A stretch of DNA of 51,397 bases from Thermomucor indicae-seudaticae (lineage: Eukaryota; Mucoromycota; Mucoromycetes; Mucorales; Lichtheimiaceae). Each line of letters opens with the position of its first letter. Positions within the stretch are counted from its first letter, which is position 1. Position numbers and translations under genes: made by a program. Shown here one piece after another: positions 35,757 to 45,381 of the stretch. The stretch spans positions 1 through 51,397 of the forward strand of contig JSYX01000221.1 of the NCBI GenBank assembly GCA_000787465.1, given 5' to 3'. The notes below the pieces were generated by a model. That model was given only the letters and a program-made list of their open reading frames with translations, was not told where the DNA came from and searched no databases.

Positions 35757-37117
35757 GTTTTTTCTGTGTAACACGCTGTCTTTCGAGACATTTCGGTTAC
35801 CGGAGATAACCAGAAGAAAAAAAAAGGTTTGAAATACAGGCACATGGATGGACTGTGACGATGATTTGATAACAAGAGATCCAATGGTGGTTATTGGCGG
35901 ACGATGATCAGAATCGATTGATAAGAGCGACAGAGACCTTTTTTGTGCAAACCCCAATTCACCCAACAATCCTATGGCGGGAAACCTTTTGCCATTTTCT
36001 GTTTCTCTCTTTTTTTTTCTCCTTTTCGTTACATTTCACGATCGGTCAACTTTGTCAGATCAATCCATTGCGCGTAATGACATCAGACATGACTGTACTC
36101 ATAGAAAGAAAGAGGGACTGAGAAAGCCAGGGATCAGGACGCGAGCTGATGTTGAATATTAAGCTGGTTGCGGAGATATATAAATCAAGATTTGCCCAAA
36201 AGCAAGCTATGCTCTCATACCAGAGTTGCCATTGGCCCATCCTTCTGTATCAATGAAACAGACAATACGCGACGCGTTTTTACCACAAGCTCTTTTGATT
36301 CGCACGTGTCCTGTGAGCCAGAAGTCATGGCAACTATCAACGCGCATCTTGACAGGCTTTTGAGAACAACAGCAAATTGTTCAATTTACTGAAAATTGAC
36401 TGCATTTGGAGAAGTATTCTCTCATTTCCAGTGGCCCTTTGCTGTATGTAACCCGAGTCATTCGTAGCCTCAATGATCAGTATTCATGTATGCGTTATCA
36501 GGGTGCATCTCCAATCATTCCATATCAGACATTGTCATCTCTAGCGGCACGGTGCAAGGTTATCATGTTGATGAGGGTGATTACTGAGGGTCCGTGCAAT
36601 TTTCATCGGGACGATCCCCGTCCGTTTTAACTTTGAATTACATTAAAGACAAAAGGGGTGCCCTGTTCATGGATGATGATGATACGCAGTGGCTCCCCCA
36701 TGATGCACTCCGTGTAACTGCTTTGTCTCCAACATTCCTATGCAGCCATCCAGAAATACAAGCCTTTTGAAGCAAGTGCAATGTAAAGACAGCAGTACAA
36801 TTTAAAAAGCTAGACCTGTTCTGACTGGATGACACGTAATAGAGAAGAGGAGATAGGGTTCCCAGGCCAATGCACCAGGCAAAAAAGAGAACTGACAGAA
36901 CTCTAATCTTTCTAATCGTGGATCCATTTCCTAAATGCCATCCTTGTTACCATAAACTTAATGCCATAAATGAACCAATGCAGTATGATGCTCATGCCAC
37001 TGGACACCTTATCGACCTAGACAATAAACCCAGGAAAGATGGATCACAGGGTCCTTCGTCCTTGCACTGGGTTCAAGCAAGAGACTTTCCTACCAATCAA
37101 AAGACAATCGACGCCAG

Positions 37118-37127
37118 TATATTTATA
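37118..37127 (+). promoter_or_regulatory. TATA box (TATATTTATA) before the putative 55-residue gene
   Basis: The element lies 53-62 bp before the ATG at 37180, with a pyrimidine-rich initiator-like stretch (about 37148-37177) between. This layout matches the other TATA-containing promoters in the window. Confidence 0.5.
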
Positions 37128-37179
37128 CTGAGCCAAAACACTTTAGGTCCTCTTTCTCTCTTTCTCTGCTCTTTCCATC

Positions 37180-37410
37180 ATGACTCGTTCTCAACGTTCA
37201 CCTCGCAGAAACCCGGCCTATCCATATTACAATACCAACTACTGCTTATTGCACAGAGTCTACTATTCAACAACTTGGTGCCCACATTGTGGACATGATT
37301 TAAAGTGAGGTATATAGTGCAGAAATCGTAAAATATCATGTAACTTACCTATTCGCTTCAACAATAGCCTCTCTCGAAATACACCATCCATCCGTCATGT
37401 TAAAGACTAG
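37180..37410 (+). CDS. Putative small two-exon gene, 55-residue Cys/Tyr-rich peptide
   Basis: Exons 37180-37304 and 37368-37410 join in phase across a 63-nt intron (GTGAGG...CAATAG) to give 55 residues. The peptide has a basic N-terminus (MTRSQRSPRRNP), a Tyr-rich stretch (YPYYNTNYC) and a CPHCGHD motif that could bind zinc with the upstream Cys and His. No family is recognised. Support comes from the correctly spaced TATA box, the CT-rich leader and a consistent splice. Chance cannot be excluded at this length. The window on either side is otherwise gene-poor. Confidence 0.42.
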
Positions 37411-37627
37411 CCTCCTCATTGCATTATCTCTCATATATAGTACTCATGTTCACCCTTAAAACGAATGAATTGTACAACCTGGTTGTTGTTATAATAACAA
37501 AAAGATCTCATGGTCTCATGTATCGGGGCTCTTGTTTACGGTATTACCGACATGCTTCTTTTTATTTAATAATGAAAAGCGATAATAATAATGAAACACT
37601 ATGCGTATTTACAACAACAACAGCAAC

Positions 37628-39587
37628 CTAGAATGCGTCAATATTCAGCTTGGCCAGTTGTAACGTCCATCGTATCTTTTGCTCTGTTTCTGCTGCCCCT
37701 GGTTCGTCTGGATTCTTTAGACGCGCTTCTTGGATCATGTCCTCTACATGTCGTTCCCATTCCTCGAGCCGACCAGGTCCGTGCTCAATGATCATCAGGG
37801 ATTCAGATTCCCTTAAGCTCGATATGTTCTTCTGGATAATACCGTCGTTTGGCTCTCGGCAGATATCGCAACGCAGCGATCGCTCATTGACAAAATTCAT
37901 GAATCGCCAAGCAACCATCATGACGTGCCGATAGACGTCTTTTAACGAACCCCGACGAAGTGGTCGTGTCTTCATATTGAAATGGATAACCTTGTCCATC
38001 CGCAACGCGCCCTTTTTACCGTTCCGAAGGTGTCTGTATTTCTCTTCGACACAAGAACAGTCTGAATCGGATATTTCTAAATCACATAGTGCGGATGTAA
38101 AAGTTGTGCACCGGATGACCTGACCATGCAGAATGTCAGCTTAACGCTCATTGTTATTCGCTATTTTTAAACACGAACCTGCATTAGGTGTGCGCAACCA
38201 TCCACATCCAGCTTGTTAAACCTTCGAAAAGTCTGTTCCAGTAAAGCGGAAGTGGCCACGAGATTCTCGCAGTAAGACAGAACAACAAGCTACAATAAAA
38301 TCAGTGAAAGAACACAAGGGGCAGTGCCTGTTTGAATTACCATATTCATCAATCGTCCAGCGAATTCGATGCTCTCCGCATCTGTCTTGAGTCCTGTTTC
38401 ATCTTGGCCCTTGTAACCAAACGCACTGAAAATGATGTCTAGATAGCGATCAAACTGACTGCGTCCTCCCATGCTGTCCGTCCTGAGTAATGACAGAAAG
38501 ACGCATTTCTCCATATTCCCTTCACTCCCTGATATTTCATATAGTCAGTCTCCAGTATATTGTCCTGGGAAAGAACGCACCTCTTCTATTTCGTAAATCG
38601 CTTTCCAGGACTGAGATCAAGACATCCAGAACCATCCGACGCCGCTTTTACAAACAGGGACATAAGTCGCAACCGTTTTCCTGAAACGCTGAAGGTCTTC
38701 TCACCTGATGTCCTGCCGGAGCTTCCATGGAGGGAGGAGTCATTGGTACGACGGTCGTCTTTTTGGTATTTGACGTGTCGTCGAGGTTGATGCATTTGGC
38801 CGCCAGATCCCACAGGTCATCGAATTCGTGAAGAGAACTCTGATACGGTTCATCCTCATCATCCTCTAACTCGGCTTCGATCCGCAGCGCACGTTTTCGC
38901 TTATCTAGACGACCGTTGGGGTTCATTCGGAAAAGCAACCAGACATCCCGAAAGACATCCGGTCCACAGCTTTCCAGGATATGGAAAAGGACCCGTTGTG
39001 CACGTTGACACGTCTTGAGTAGTTCTTTTCGATCGAATGACCGATATTTTGGTTGGGGTCGGAGCAAGAGGTCGAGCAGAACAAAAATGATGTATCTATT
39101 TCAACGAGACCTTTATACATACCACGACACTTCTTGTGTGACTGACGGACAAGAAACTTACTGTGAAGGCTGGCGTTTGGATGCAACAACATTTTCCATG
39201 ATATCCATGGCTGCTTCATCTAGTCAGATAGATCGTTTGTTGGCTATTATTTAAACAGCAAGTCTTGTCTTCGCTTACTATGTTCCATGTCAATGTAGTA
39301 AGCAATCATGCTCTGTATCTTGGACTGAAGTGGTGCTTTATTAACAAACGGTTTTTCGATCTTGAGACTGCCTGGTTCCCCATAAAAGTACTGGTACAGC
39401 TCGACTGCTTCAGGGTCCAGTGTCAGCATTTCGCGTGCAGTGACATGTTCGACCAAGTCGTATTTCGGACTCTCCACAATGAATATAATACGTCCTTTCT
39501 AAATCGTACCGTCAGTCAGCCCCTCTTTTTCTTCACAGTATTTCGGACAATCACCTCATCGAAGCGGTGGCCCGTAATGCGAGGCAT
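37628..39587 (-). CDS. Unrecognised 518-residue mostly helical protein (8 exons)
   Basis: Exons are 39587-39555, 39498-39279, 39219-39162, 39095-38705, 38644-38581, 38528-38341, 38289-38179 and 38119-37628; all seven introns (49-62 nt) join in phase. Notable stretches are IIFIVESPKYDLVEHVTARE, YIIFVLLDLLLRPQPKYRSF, RAQRVLFHILESCGPDVFRD, an acidic linker (ELEDDEDEP), and a C-terminal region with SLRCDICREP and a charged helix. Predicted content is mainly alpha-helical, without a clear membrane segment. I do not recognise the family. The precise multi-exon structure argues strongly that it is a real, conserved gene. It is divergent from CDK11 with only 94 bp between start codons. Confidence 0.8.
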
Positions 39588-39681
39588 TCTGCAAAAACGA
39601 ACTTCTTGACGGAGATCAAAAAGAGATTACCGGAAGTGTTCTCTTTCTCTCTCTCTCTCTGCTATTTTACTTCTTGAGAAA
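39588..39681. promoter_or_regulatory. Compact bidirectional promoter with CT repeat
   Basis: Ninety-four bp separate the two start codons. The segment holds an uninterrupted pyrimidine tract at 39641-39660. Both genes must use start sites within or beside it. Shared regulation is inference. Confidence 0.55.
39641..39660 (+). repeat. CT microsatellite in the CDK11 5' leader
   Basis: Twenty bases of C and T only, mainly a (CT)n run, ending 21 bp before the CDK11 start codon. It probably lies in the 5' untranslated region or at the start site. Confidence 0.7.
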
Positions 39682-41337
39682 ATGTCGTCGTTACCGAAAA
39701 AATCACGATGGGAAGACGAAAGTGACGAAGAGGTCCAGCAGCAGAAGAAGAAGCAGAAAAAGGAGAAAAAAAAGACACACAAACAGCGATTAGAATCGCC
39801 AGCAGCAGCATCACCACCTGTGACAAGGTCGCCCATACGATCGTCGTCAACCGCAGCAACAGCAGCAGCAGCAGTGCCACGTCCTTTTTTAAGGGAATGC
39901 CGCCATGTTGATTGTTTCGAGCAGCTCAACAAGATTGAAGAAGGATCGTATGGCATTGTATATCGCGCCCGCGACCGTTCAACAGGCGACATTGTGGCCT
40001 TAAAGAAGCTCAAGCTGGACAAAGAAAAGAATGGGTTTCCCGTAACCAGTCTTCGAGAGATTTATGCATTGCTCAATGTCAAGCACCCAAATATTGTGAA
40101 TGTCCGAGAAATTGTCATGGGCAATCGACTCGACCAGTAGGCGTCGTCTCAGTTATGCCGGCTTCTCTTCAAGGAAAGCTAAGCATCGTCTCTGAAATAG
40201 AGTCTATATTGTCATGGATTTTATCGAACACGATTTAAAGACGCTCATGACCGAAAAACGAACCCCGTTCCTGCAATCCGAAGTCAAGACGCTCATGTTG
40301 CAGCTATTGTCAGCGGTAGCCTTACTACACGATAATTGGATCGTTCATCGTGACCTAAAGACAAGCAACCTGTTGCTCAATAACCGGGGAGAAATCAAAG
40401 TGGCCGACTTTGGATTGGCGAGGAAATACGGTAGTCCGATGGCCAACATGACCCAGCTTGTTGTGACCTTATGGTACCGGTATGTATATAATAACCTTGT
40501 CCTCAGAGATAAGAAGAAAAAAGGACTCAAACGACAAGGTTGGGGAGATAGAGCACCTGAACTCTTGCTCGGGTCCAAAGAATACACGACAGCAGTTGAC
40601 ATGTGGTCGATTGGATGCATTTTTGCAGAACTCGTCAATAATGAGCCATTGGTACCGGGTCGAAGTGAAATTGACCAGATTGATAAAGTAAGAAGAGAAA
40701 GTTCTGGTTTTGGGATTCATTACTAACCGGCAATATATAGATATTCCAACTTTTAGGCGCGCCAACAGAAGATATTTGGCCTGGCTTTTCAAGTCTTCCT
40801 CATGCAAAAAACATTTCATTAAAGAAATACGGGTGGGTTTCTGTTATTATTCTTGACTTTCTGCTGGATGACCTTAACCATTTGTATAGTTATAGCACAC
40901 TGCGGAGTCGGTTCCCATACCTGACAGAAGCAGGCATGGATCTGTTATCTAGTCTCTTGGCGTATGACCCAAAAAAGCGAATCACAGCTGAGGAGGCCTT
41001 GAAGCATCCTTATTTCAGGTAAAGAAGCATGGATAACAAGACAAAAAGGCAAAATCTCATTGGTGTATCATTTAGCGAAAGCCCATTACCCAAAGACCCT
41101 GCGTTATTCCCAACATGGCCATCCAAAGGATCGGGCGAGAAGTAAGTTGAGCCGAGGAACGAGGTCTCGTTGAGTCTTTTTAACTATTGTTTGTATGACA
41201 GGAAAAAGATCTACAGTCCTTCTGCACCTCAAGGAGTCCATGTGGGTCTTGATGATGACGAAGAAGATCCCGGTCTAGCTGGAACGCTGTTTGCAGGGCA
41301 ATCTGAATCAGCAGGATTTAGGCTAAAGTTGGCCTGA
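39682..41337 (+). CDS. CDK11: Cyclin-dependent kinase 11 (PITSLRE-type)
   Basis: Seven exons: 39682-40136, 40201-40479, 40552-40687, 40741-40832, 40890-41018, 41076-41141 and 41202-41337, encoding 430 residues. The basic N-terminus carries Lys-rich nuclear signals ([10 protein letters not shown]). The kinase domain starts at about 77: GEGSYG-like loop ([14 protein letters not shown]), catalytic Lys in ALKKLK, and PVTSLRE in place of PITSLRE as the cyclin-binding helix. [17 protein letters not shown] and [24 protein letters not shown] follow. CDK11 pairs with L-type cyclins and acts in transcription and splicing. The long N-terminal extension of animal CDK11 is short here. Intron 2 (72 nt) is stop-free in frame and interrupts the activation segment. 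Confidence 0.93.
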
Positions 41338-41403
41338 TTGATTAAAACACAGTGCGCTTGTCAGACATGACACGGACAATGCAACCTGTTCCTGCCGCTT
41401 CCG

Positions 41404-42003
41404 TCAACTAAAGAAAGTGATCTTTTTAGTCATCAAAAGCGCAGTTATTGCTTTCACCAAAGTTCCATCATTTACTTTTTCATGCCAAGTGAGTAAAACG
41501 CCAGAATTGTAGAGTTCAGGTTTAGCGAGCCCTGCGTACAGGTATTTCATTAAAAGGTCCTTTTGTTCAATGCTGAGTGATTGTATGGCGGGTGCAATGT
41601 CAGAAGCTCGAAAGAGATTCAGGACGTCAACAACGGTCTGTGTGCTGGTTGTCTGAAACCGTAGATCAGCTCCCGGTCCCCTCAATATATATTAGAGCGT
41701 TAATTGTTACCTTTGCTTCACCCACATGGCGTCCATAAGGAGGATCTTCTAGAGCCCGCAAAAGGGCTGCATTCAGGTCACCTCTTTTTTGAACATGTGC
41801 GTCAGATGGGGGCGAGTGAGTGAAAAAAGGGGACAAGTCGTTTACCGTGTCAGCAAGTTTCGGACGTCGGTATTTCGCGTCTGTGCCATAGCAAGTACTT
41901 GGTCAGCGGGCAAGTCGGTTTCAAAGCCTGCCAGGATTTCATCTTCGGTATAAGCATCTTCATCGTATTGGTCAACGTCGATGGTTCGCCAAGATGCCGC
42001 CAT
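41404..42003 (-). CDS. ARPC5: Arp2/3 complex subunit 5 (p16-Arc)
   Basis: Three exons, 42003-41846, 41783-41711 and 41652-41404, encode 159 residues, close to the usual 151. The N-terminus MAASWRTIDVDQYDEDAYTE is diagnostic. TDVRNLLTRGDLNAALLRAL, EDPPYGRHVGEAK, QTVVDVLNLFRASDI and KPELYNSGVLLTWHEKV follow the family. It is part of the seven-subunit complex that nucleates branched actin, needed for endocytic patches. It is convergent with CDK11 (66 bp between stops) and divergent from FMT1. Confidence 0.94.
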
Positions 42004-42328
42004 TATGATTCCCGAGTTAAAAGAGCTGCTGGGCTGGATGGCAGGACTCCGCTTGGCGCTTTTCCCGGAGGGCTAGTAGCCAATGAAATCAATCCATGAT
42101 CCCCTCCTACATTAATTCAGCAAGGGCACATATAGAATAAAGAACTTTCTTTATTTGCTTTACTGATTCGTGACTTTCTGGTTATACCAGGTCGACTAAC
42201 TTGAGGATATACACAGTATCATCGAAGAGGGGGGCAACATCGACATCCTGCTCCGCTATTATGACGTCTGGCGGAGGGGTTCAAAATTTCCTTATGCAAA
42301 GAGTGGCTTGTGTCACTTTGTCTCCAAC
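42004..42328. promoter_or_regulatory. Divergent promoter region ARPC5 / FMT1
   Basis: A 325-bp stretch between two divergent start codons. A weak TATA-like TATATG occurs near 42130 for ARPC5. No ORF with motif is present. Confidence 0.45.
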
Positions 42329-43956
42329 ATGCTGTTGCGTTGGAGTTTCTGTGCCAGGGTCATTGTCAATCAATCGCGCTGGATCCCTTGTCGAGGACTG
42401 GCCACGACTCGAGATCGCTATCGCATTCTGTTCTTTGGCACCGATGATTTTGCTGCTCAGCATCTAAAGGCATTACTTGTCGAAAAAGGTTCCTTTTCTT
42501 TGTGATTTCCACAATTGGTTCAGGGCCGTGCTCATGCCTCGCACTTTGTTCAGGGCGCACCAATTCCAACATTGAAAGCATCGACCTGGTATGCCCACCG
42601 GATCGATGGACCGGACGTAAGAAACAGATTTATACACCAAGTATGTACGGGAAAGAAAAGATAGAAAGAAAGCAGGAGTTGACGTTTGCGGATGGAAGGT
42701 GCCACCAAGGCGATTGCGGAACTGTATGGAGTGCCTGTCTATCATACACCAGAAAAAGCCAAGGACCTCAATGAGTGGAAGGTAATATACCACCGCGGAT
42801 CAAAGCAGTGTAGCGGTCCCCTGACTCTGTGTCTATAGATGCCCGAAAAGGAGTATGATTTGGGCGTTGTCGTGTCCTTTGGTTACTTTATACCTGCACC
42901 CGTGATTCACAGTTTCAAGCACGGGGCCATCAATGTCCACCCCTCCTTGTTACCGAAATACCGAGGCGCTGCTCCCATTCAGCACACGATTTTGAGCGGT
43001 GACGACGAGACGGGTGTGACCGTACAAGAACTATCTGATAAAGAGTTTGACGCTGGACGAATCTTGGCACAAACCAGAGTGGTGAGTCCCCTTTTCTCTG
43101 TAACTCTTTCTCTTTCTTCTCAACGCGGGGATAAACAGGATTTGCGAAATGAGGAAGCTCCACGGTATAGAGAACTCAGGGACCGACTGGCAGGAATAGG
43201 CTGCAAGTTGTTGATTGAGACAATCCGTAATCTCCCTTATTTAAAGGTAATACTTGGCGCACGTGCAAATATACAGAGACATGTATATTGACGAATGATA
43301 AAGGCCAATGCCAAACCACAAAAGGAAGAAGAGGTTACGAAGGCACCCAAGATCAAGAAAGAATGGTCAGAGATCGACTTTGCAGAGATGGATGCGTGGC
43401 AGATAGAACAATTGCATCGTGCGATTGGCGACCAGGTACAAGGTGAAATACAGTTTAGTGTAGGATGGGACTAACGAGGAGATGACAGTATCCACTGCGG
43501 ACGGTGTTCACGTTTACACGAATCAAGCGATCCAAAAAGATCAAGCAGCGATTTATCACGATGCAACTGTTAAACATCTTTTTGCCAAGGAATTCGCCAG
43601 TATACGACATCGATCCGCCTTTGGAACCGAATGAATTTGTGTATAACCCCGAAGACATGACTTTACACGTGTGCTGTAGAGACGGTAACCCGATCGCGTT
43701 TACACATATTAAAGCGGAAGGAAGCGATGCGATAACAGCACGTGACTTCCGGAACGGCTATGAGGTGCGAAACGAGCGAGGCAGGTTCGGCTACGTTTCG
43801 GAAGATGAAGTACGGGTGGGAATGAGTGGCGTGCGGCTCACGAAACGAAGAGAAGAATACGCAAAGACTATTCGCAAACGGATGGGATTACGCAAGAAAG
43901 AATATATCGAACTCTACGGCAAGATGAATGAGCGACAAGAAGGTGAACGGTGGTAA
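42329..43956 (+). CDS. FMT1: Mitochondrial methionyl-tRNA formyltransferase
   Basis: Seven exons: 42329-42488, 42554-42616, 42699-42781, 42839-43081, 43139-43246, 43304-43435 and 43489-43956, encoding 418 residues. It formylates Met-tRNA for mitochondrial translation initiation using 10-formyltetrahydrofolate. The N-terminus LLRWSFCARVIVNQSRW is a basic amphipathic presequence. Then come ILFFGTDDFAAQHLKAL, VVVSFGYFIP and the catalytic INVHPSLLPKYRGAAPIQ, followed by the Asp in GDDETGVTVQ. The C-terminal half, with WSEIDFAEMDAWQIEQLHRA, is a longer extension than in bacterial Fmt. Intron 4 (57 nt) is stop-free in frame. Intron 2 uses a GAAG acceptor. Confidence 0.9.
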
Positions 43957-44166
43957 TTCCTGGCTATTAGATATGTTTTTGTACAATTTTACAAACAAAA
44001 GAATGGAATGTTATGAACAAAAGGAGAGGCGATGGAAAGACGAGGGAGGAATGGGGAAGCTACGTTGCTTTGATATGTACGTTTGAGATAAAAAGAGCGA
44101 CATTTTTTCAGAGAATGAATGATGTGGGGCTATGTACAGGAAGGAAAGTGGAGGGTGACAGGGGGT

Positions 44167-45309
44167 TTAAGAAATGCAACGCAGAGTGACTTTTTCATGT
44201 CGTACCCACAAGGTACCCATGGCATGCGCAAGATCTTGTTCCTTGGCAATCAAGGTGGCTGTACCACTGGAGCTGTCGACAGAGAATGACGAGGCAGCGC
44301 TTGTGCTGGAAGAGGCAGAGGAACGGGTATCATTGAACAAGAGGACAAAGTCCGTCGGAAGTTGAATAGCGGGTTCACAAGAGAACTTTTGAGCGATCCG
44401 TGCTCTGAGGTCAGCCAGGGTGATGGATCGTGGGACTTGGACCACAATGATATTATCCAGATCGTAAATGACCTTGATCTTGATGGTTCGCAACAAGGTT
44501 GGGGAGGTGGAAGGACTGGGTGCGATACTGGTTGCGCAAGTGCTTTGACTGCAACAGCTGCTTGAGGAGGTGCTGACGCTGGTGATACAGCTTGCTGAGG
44601 ATGGCTTTTTGCGTTGGTTATTGCTGACCTGAGGAGTGGAAAAGGACGGAGCAGGCTGATTGTTACGCCAAGGAAGGATGACACTGGCTGCTTGGCTACA
44701 AAGGGAGGTCAGGGTAGATGTCGATGCGACTGGCTGGGGCGGTTTGGTCTTTGTTGCTGTACGAAACCGTTTCCAGAGGGGAGACTGCTGTTTGTTCTCG
44801 GCCAAAAGTCGGCTGGTAGTATCCAGTGGGTGGACCATGACCAGATCTGGTTGAGAGACGGATTTCCGGAGGATGGGAGAGCGTGCTTTGCTGACTTGGG
44901 GCAGAGGATCGGCTTTGTGCCAGCCAAAGAATTCCAAGACCAGCAGGGATTGCGAAATAGACTGCGGAAGGTCATTAAACAAGGCATGAATGAATTTGTC
45001 AAGTTCGGCTTGTCGGTTCATTTTGTTGTGGAGCAAATGGATCCGCTTGCCGTTCAGTTTTGGCAGTCGCGAGCCCGCGCGACCTTTTGTTGGAAAAGCT
45101 TCATGAAGATGCTGAGCGAACTGTAAGAAGTCTTCGTATCGGCGTGCAATGGTGTACGGTTTGATCTCGTAGTCCATTTGCTGTGGAATGACTTTGATAA
45201 TGTACCACATCTTTTGGTCCGTGCGTTTCTCGTAGCTGACAATAGACGCTTGTTGAATAGGTGGTGCAATCTTTATTATGCCTGTCGACGACCTCTTGGT
45301 AGGATTCAT
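44167..45309 (-). CDS. PX and PB1 domain protein (Bem1/Scd2-like without SH3)
   Basis: A single exon of 380 residues from the ATG at 45309; a TATA box 65-72 bp upstream supports this start over an in-frame extension to 45402. The PX domain spans about residues 20-135, with the phosphoinositide-contact motif RRYEDFLQF and the loop KGRAGSRLPKL. A Ser-rich linker follows. The C-terminal PB1 domain, about 285-375, begins TIKIKVIYDLDNIIVVQVP. The PX-PB1 order matches the C-terminal half of polarity scaffolds Bem1/Scd2, which bind Cdc24 through PB1. Here both SH3 domains are absent. A role in polarity or an NADPH-oxidase-like complex is inference. Confidence 0.82.
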   Translation of the reverse strand: MNPTKRSSTGIIKIAPPIQQASIVSYEKRTDQKMWYIIKVIPQQMDYEIKPYTIARRYEDFLQFAQHLHEAFPTKGRAGSRLPKLNGKRIHLLHNKMNRQAELDKFIHALFNDLPQSISQSLLVLEFFGWHKADPLPQVSKARSPILRKSVSQPDLVMVHPLDTTSRLLAENKQQSPLWKRFRTATKTKPPQPVASTSTLTSLCSQAASVILPWRNNQPAPSFSTPQVSNNQRKKPSSASCITSVSTSSSSCCSQSTCATSIAPSPSTSPTLLRTIKIKVIYDLDNIIVVQVPRSITLADLRARIAQKFSCEPAIQLPTDFVLLFNDTRSSASSSTSAASSFSVDSSSGTATLIAKEQDLAHAMGTLWVRHEKVTLRCIS

Positions 45310-45373
45310 GTTGACTAGAAAGAATAATGAATGGAAGAAAGGGTAAAGTTTGGGGACTAAGGTGGCAACGTCC

Positions 45374-45381
45374 CTTTTATA
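45374..45381 (-). promoter_or_regulatory. TATA box (TATAAAAG) of the PX-PB1 gene
   Basis: TATAAAAG on the minus strand, 65-72 bp upstream of the ATG at 45309. Confidence 0.65.

Larger units (their letters stand above)
35681..37179. other. GAPDH upstream region and gene-poor DNA
   Basis: It contains the GAPDH TATA box and pyrimidine-rich stretches. A separate TATATAAA on the plus strand (36177-36184) is followed about 70 bp later by a short ORF. No larger gene is supported. Confidence 0.45.

Noticed and set aside
36870..37298. Plus-strand 142-codon open frame overlapping the putative small gene
   Set aside because: Composition is unconvincing and it contains the TATA box; the alternative frame with TATA, leader and intron fits better.
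44614..45126. 170-codon plus-strand frame opposite the PX-PB1 gene
   Set aside because: It is antisense to a recognised PX domain and has no motif of its own.
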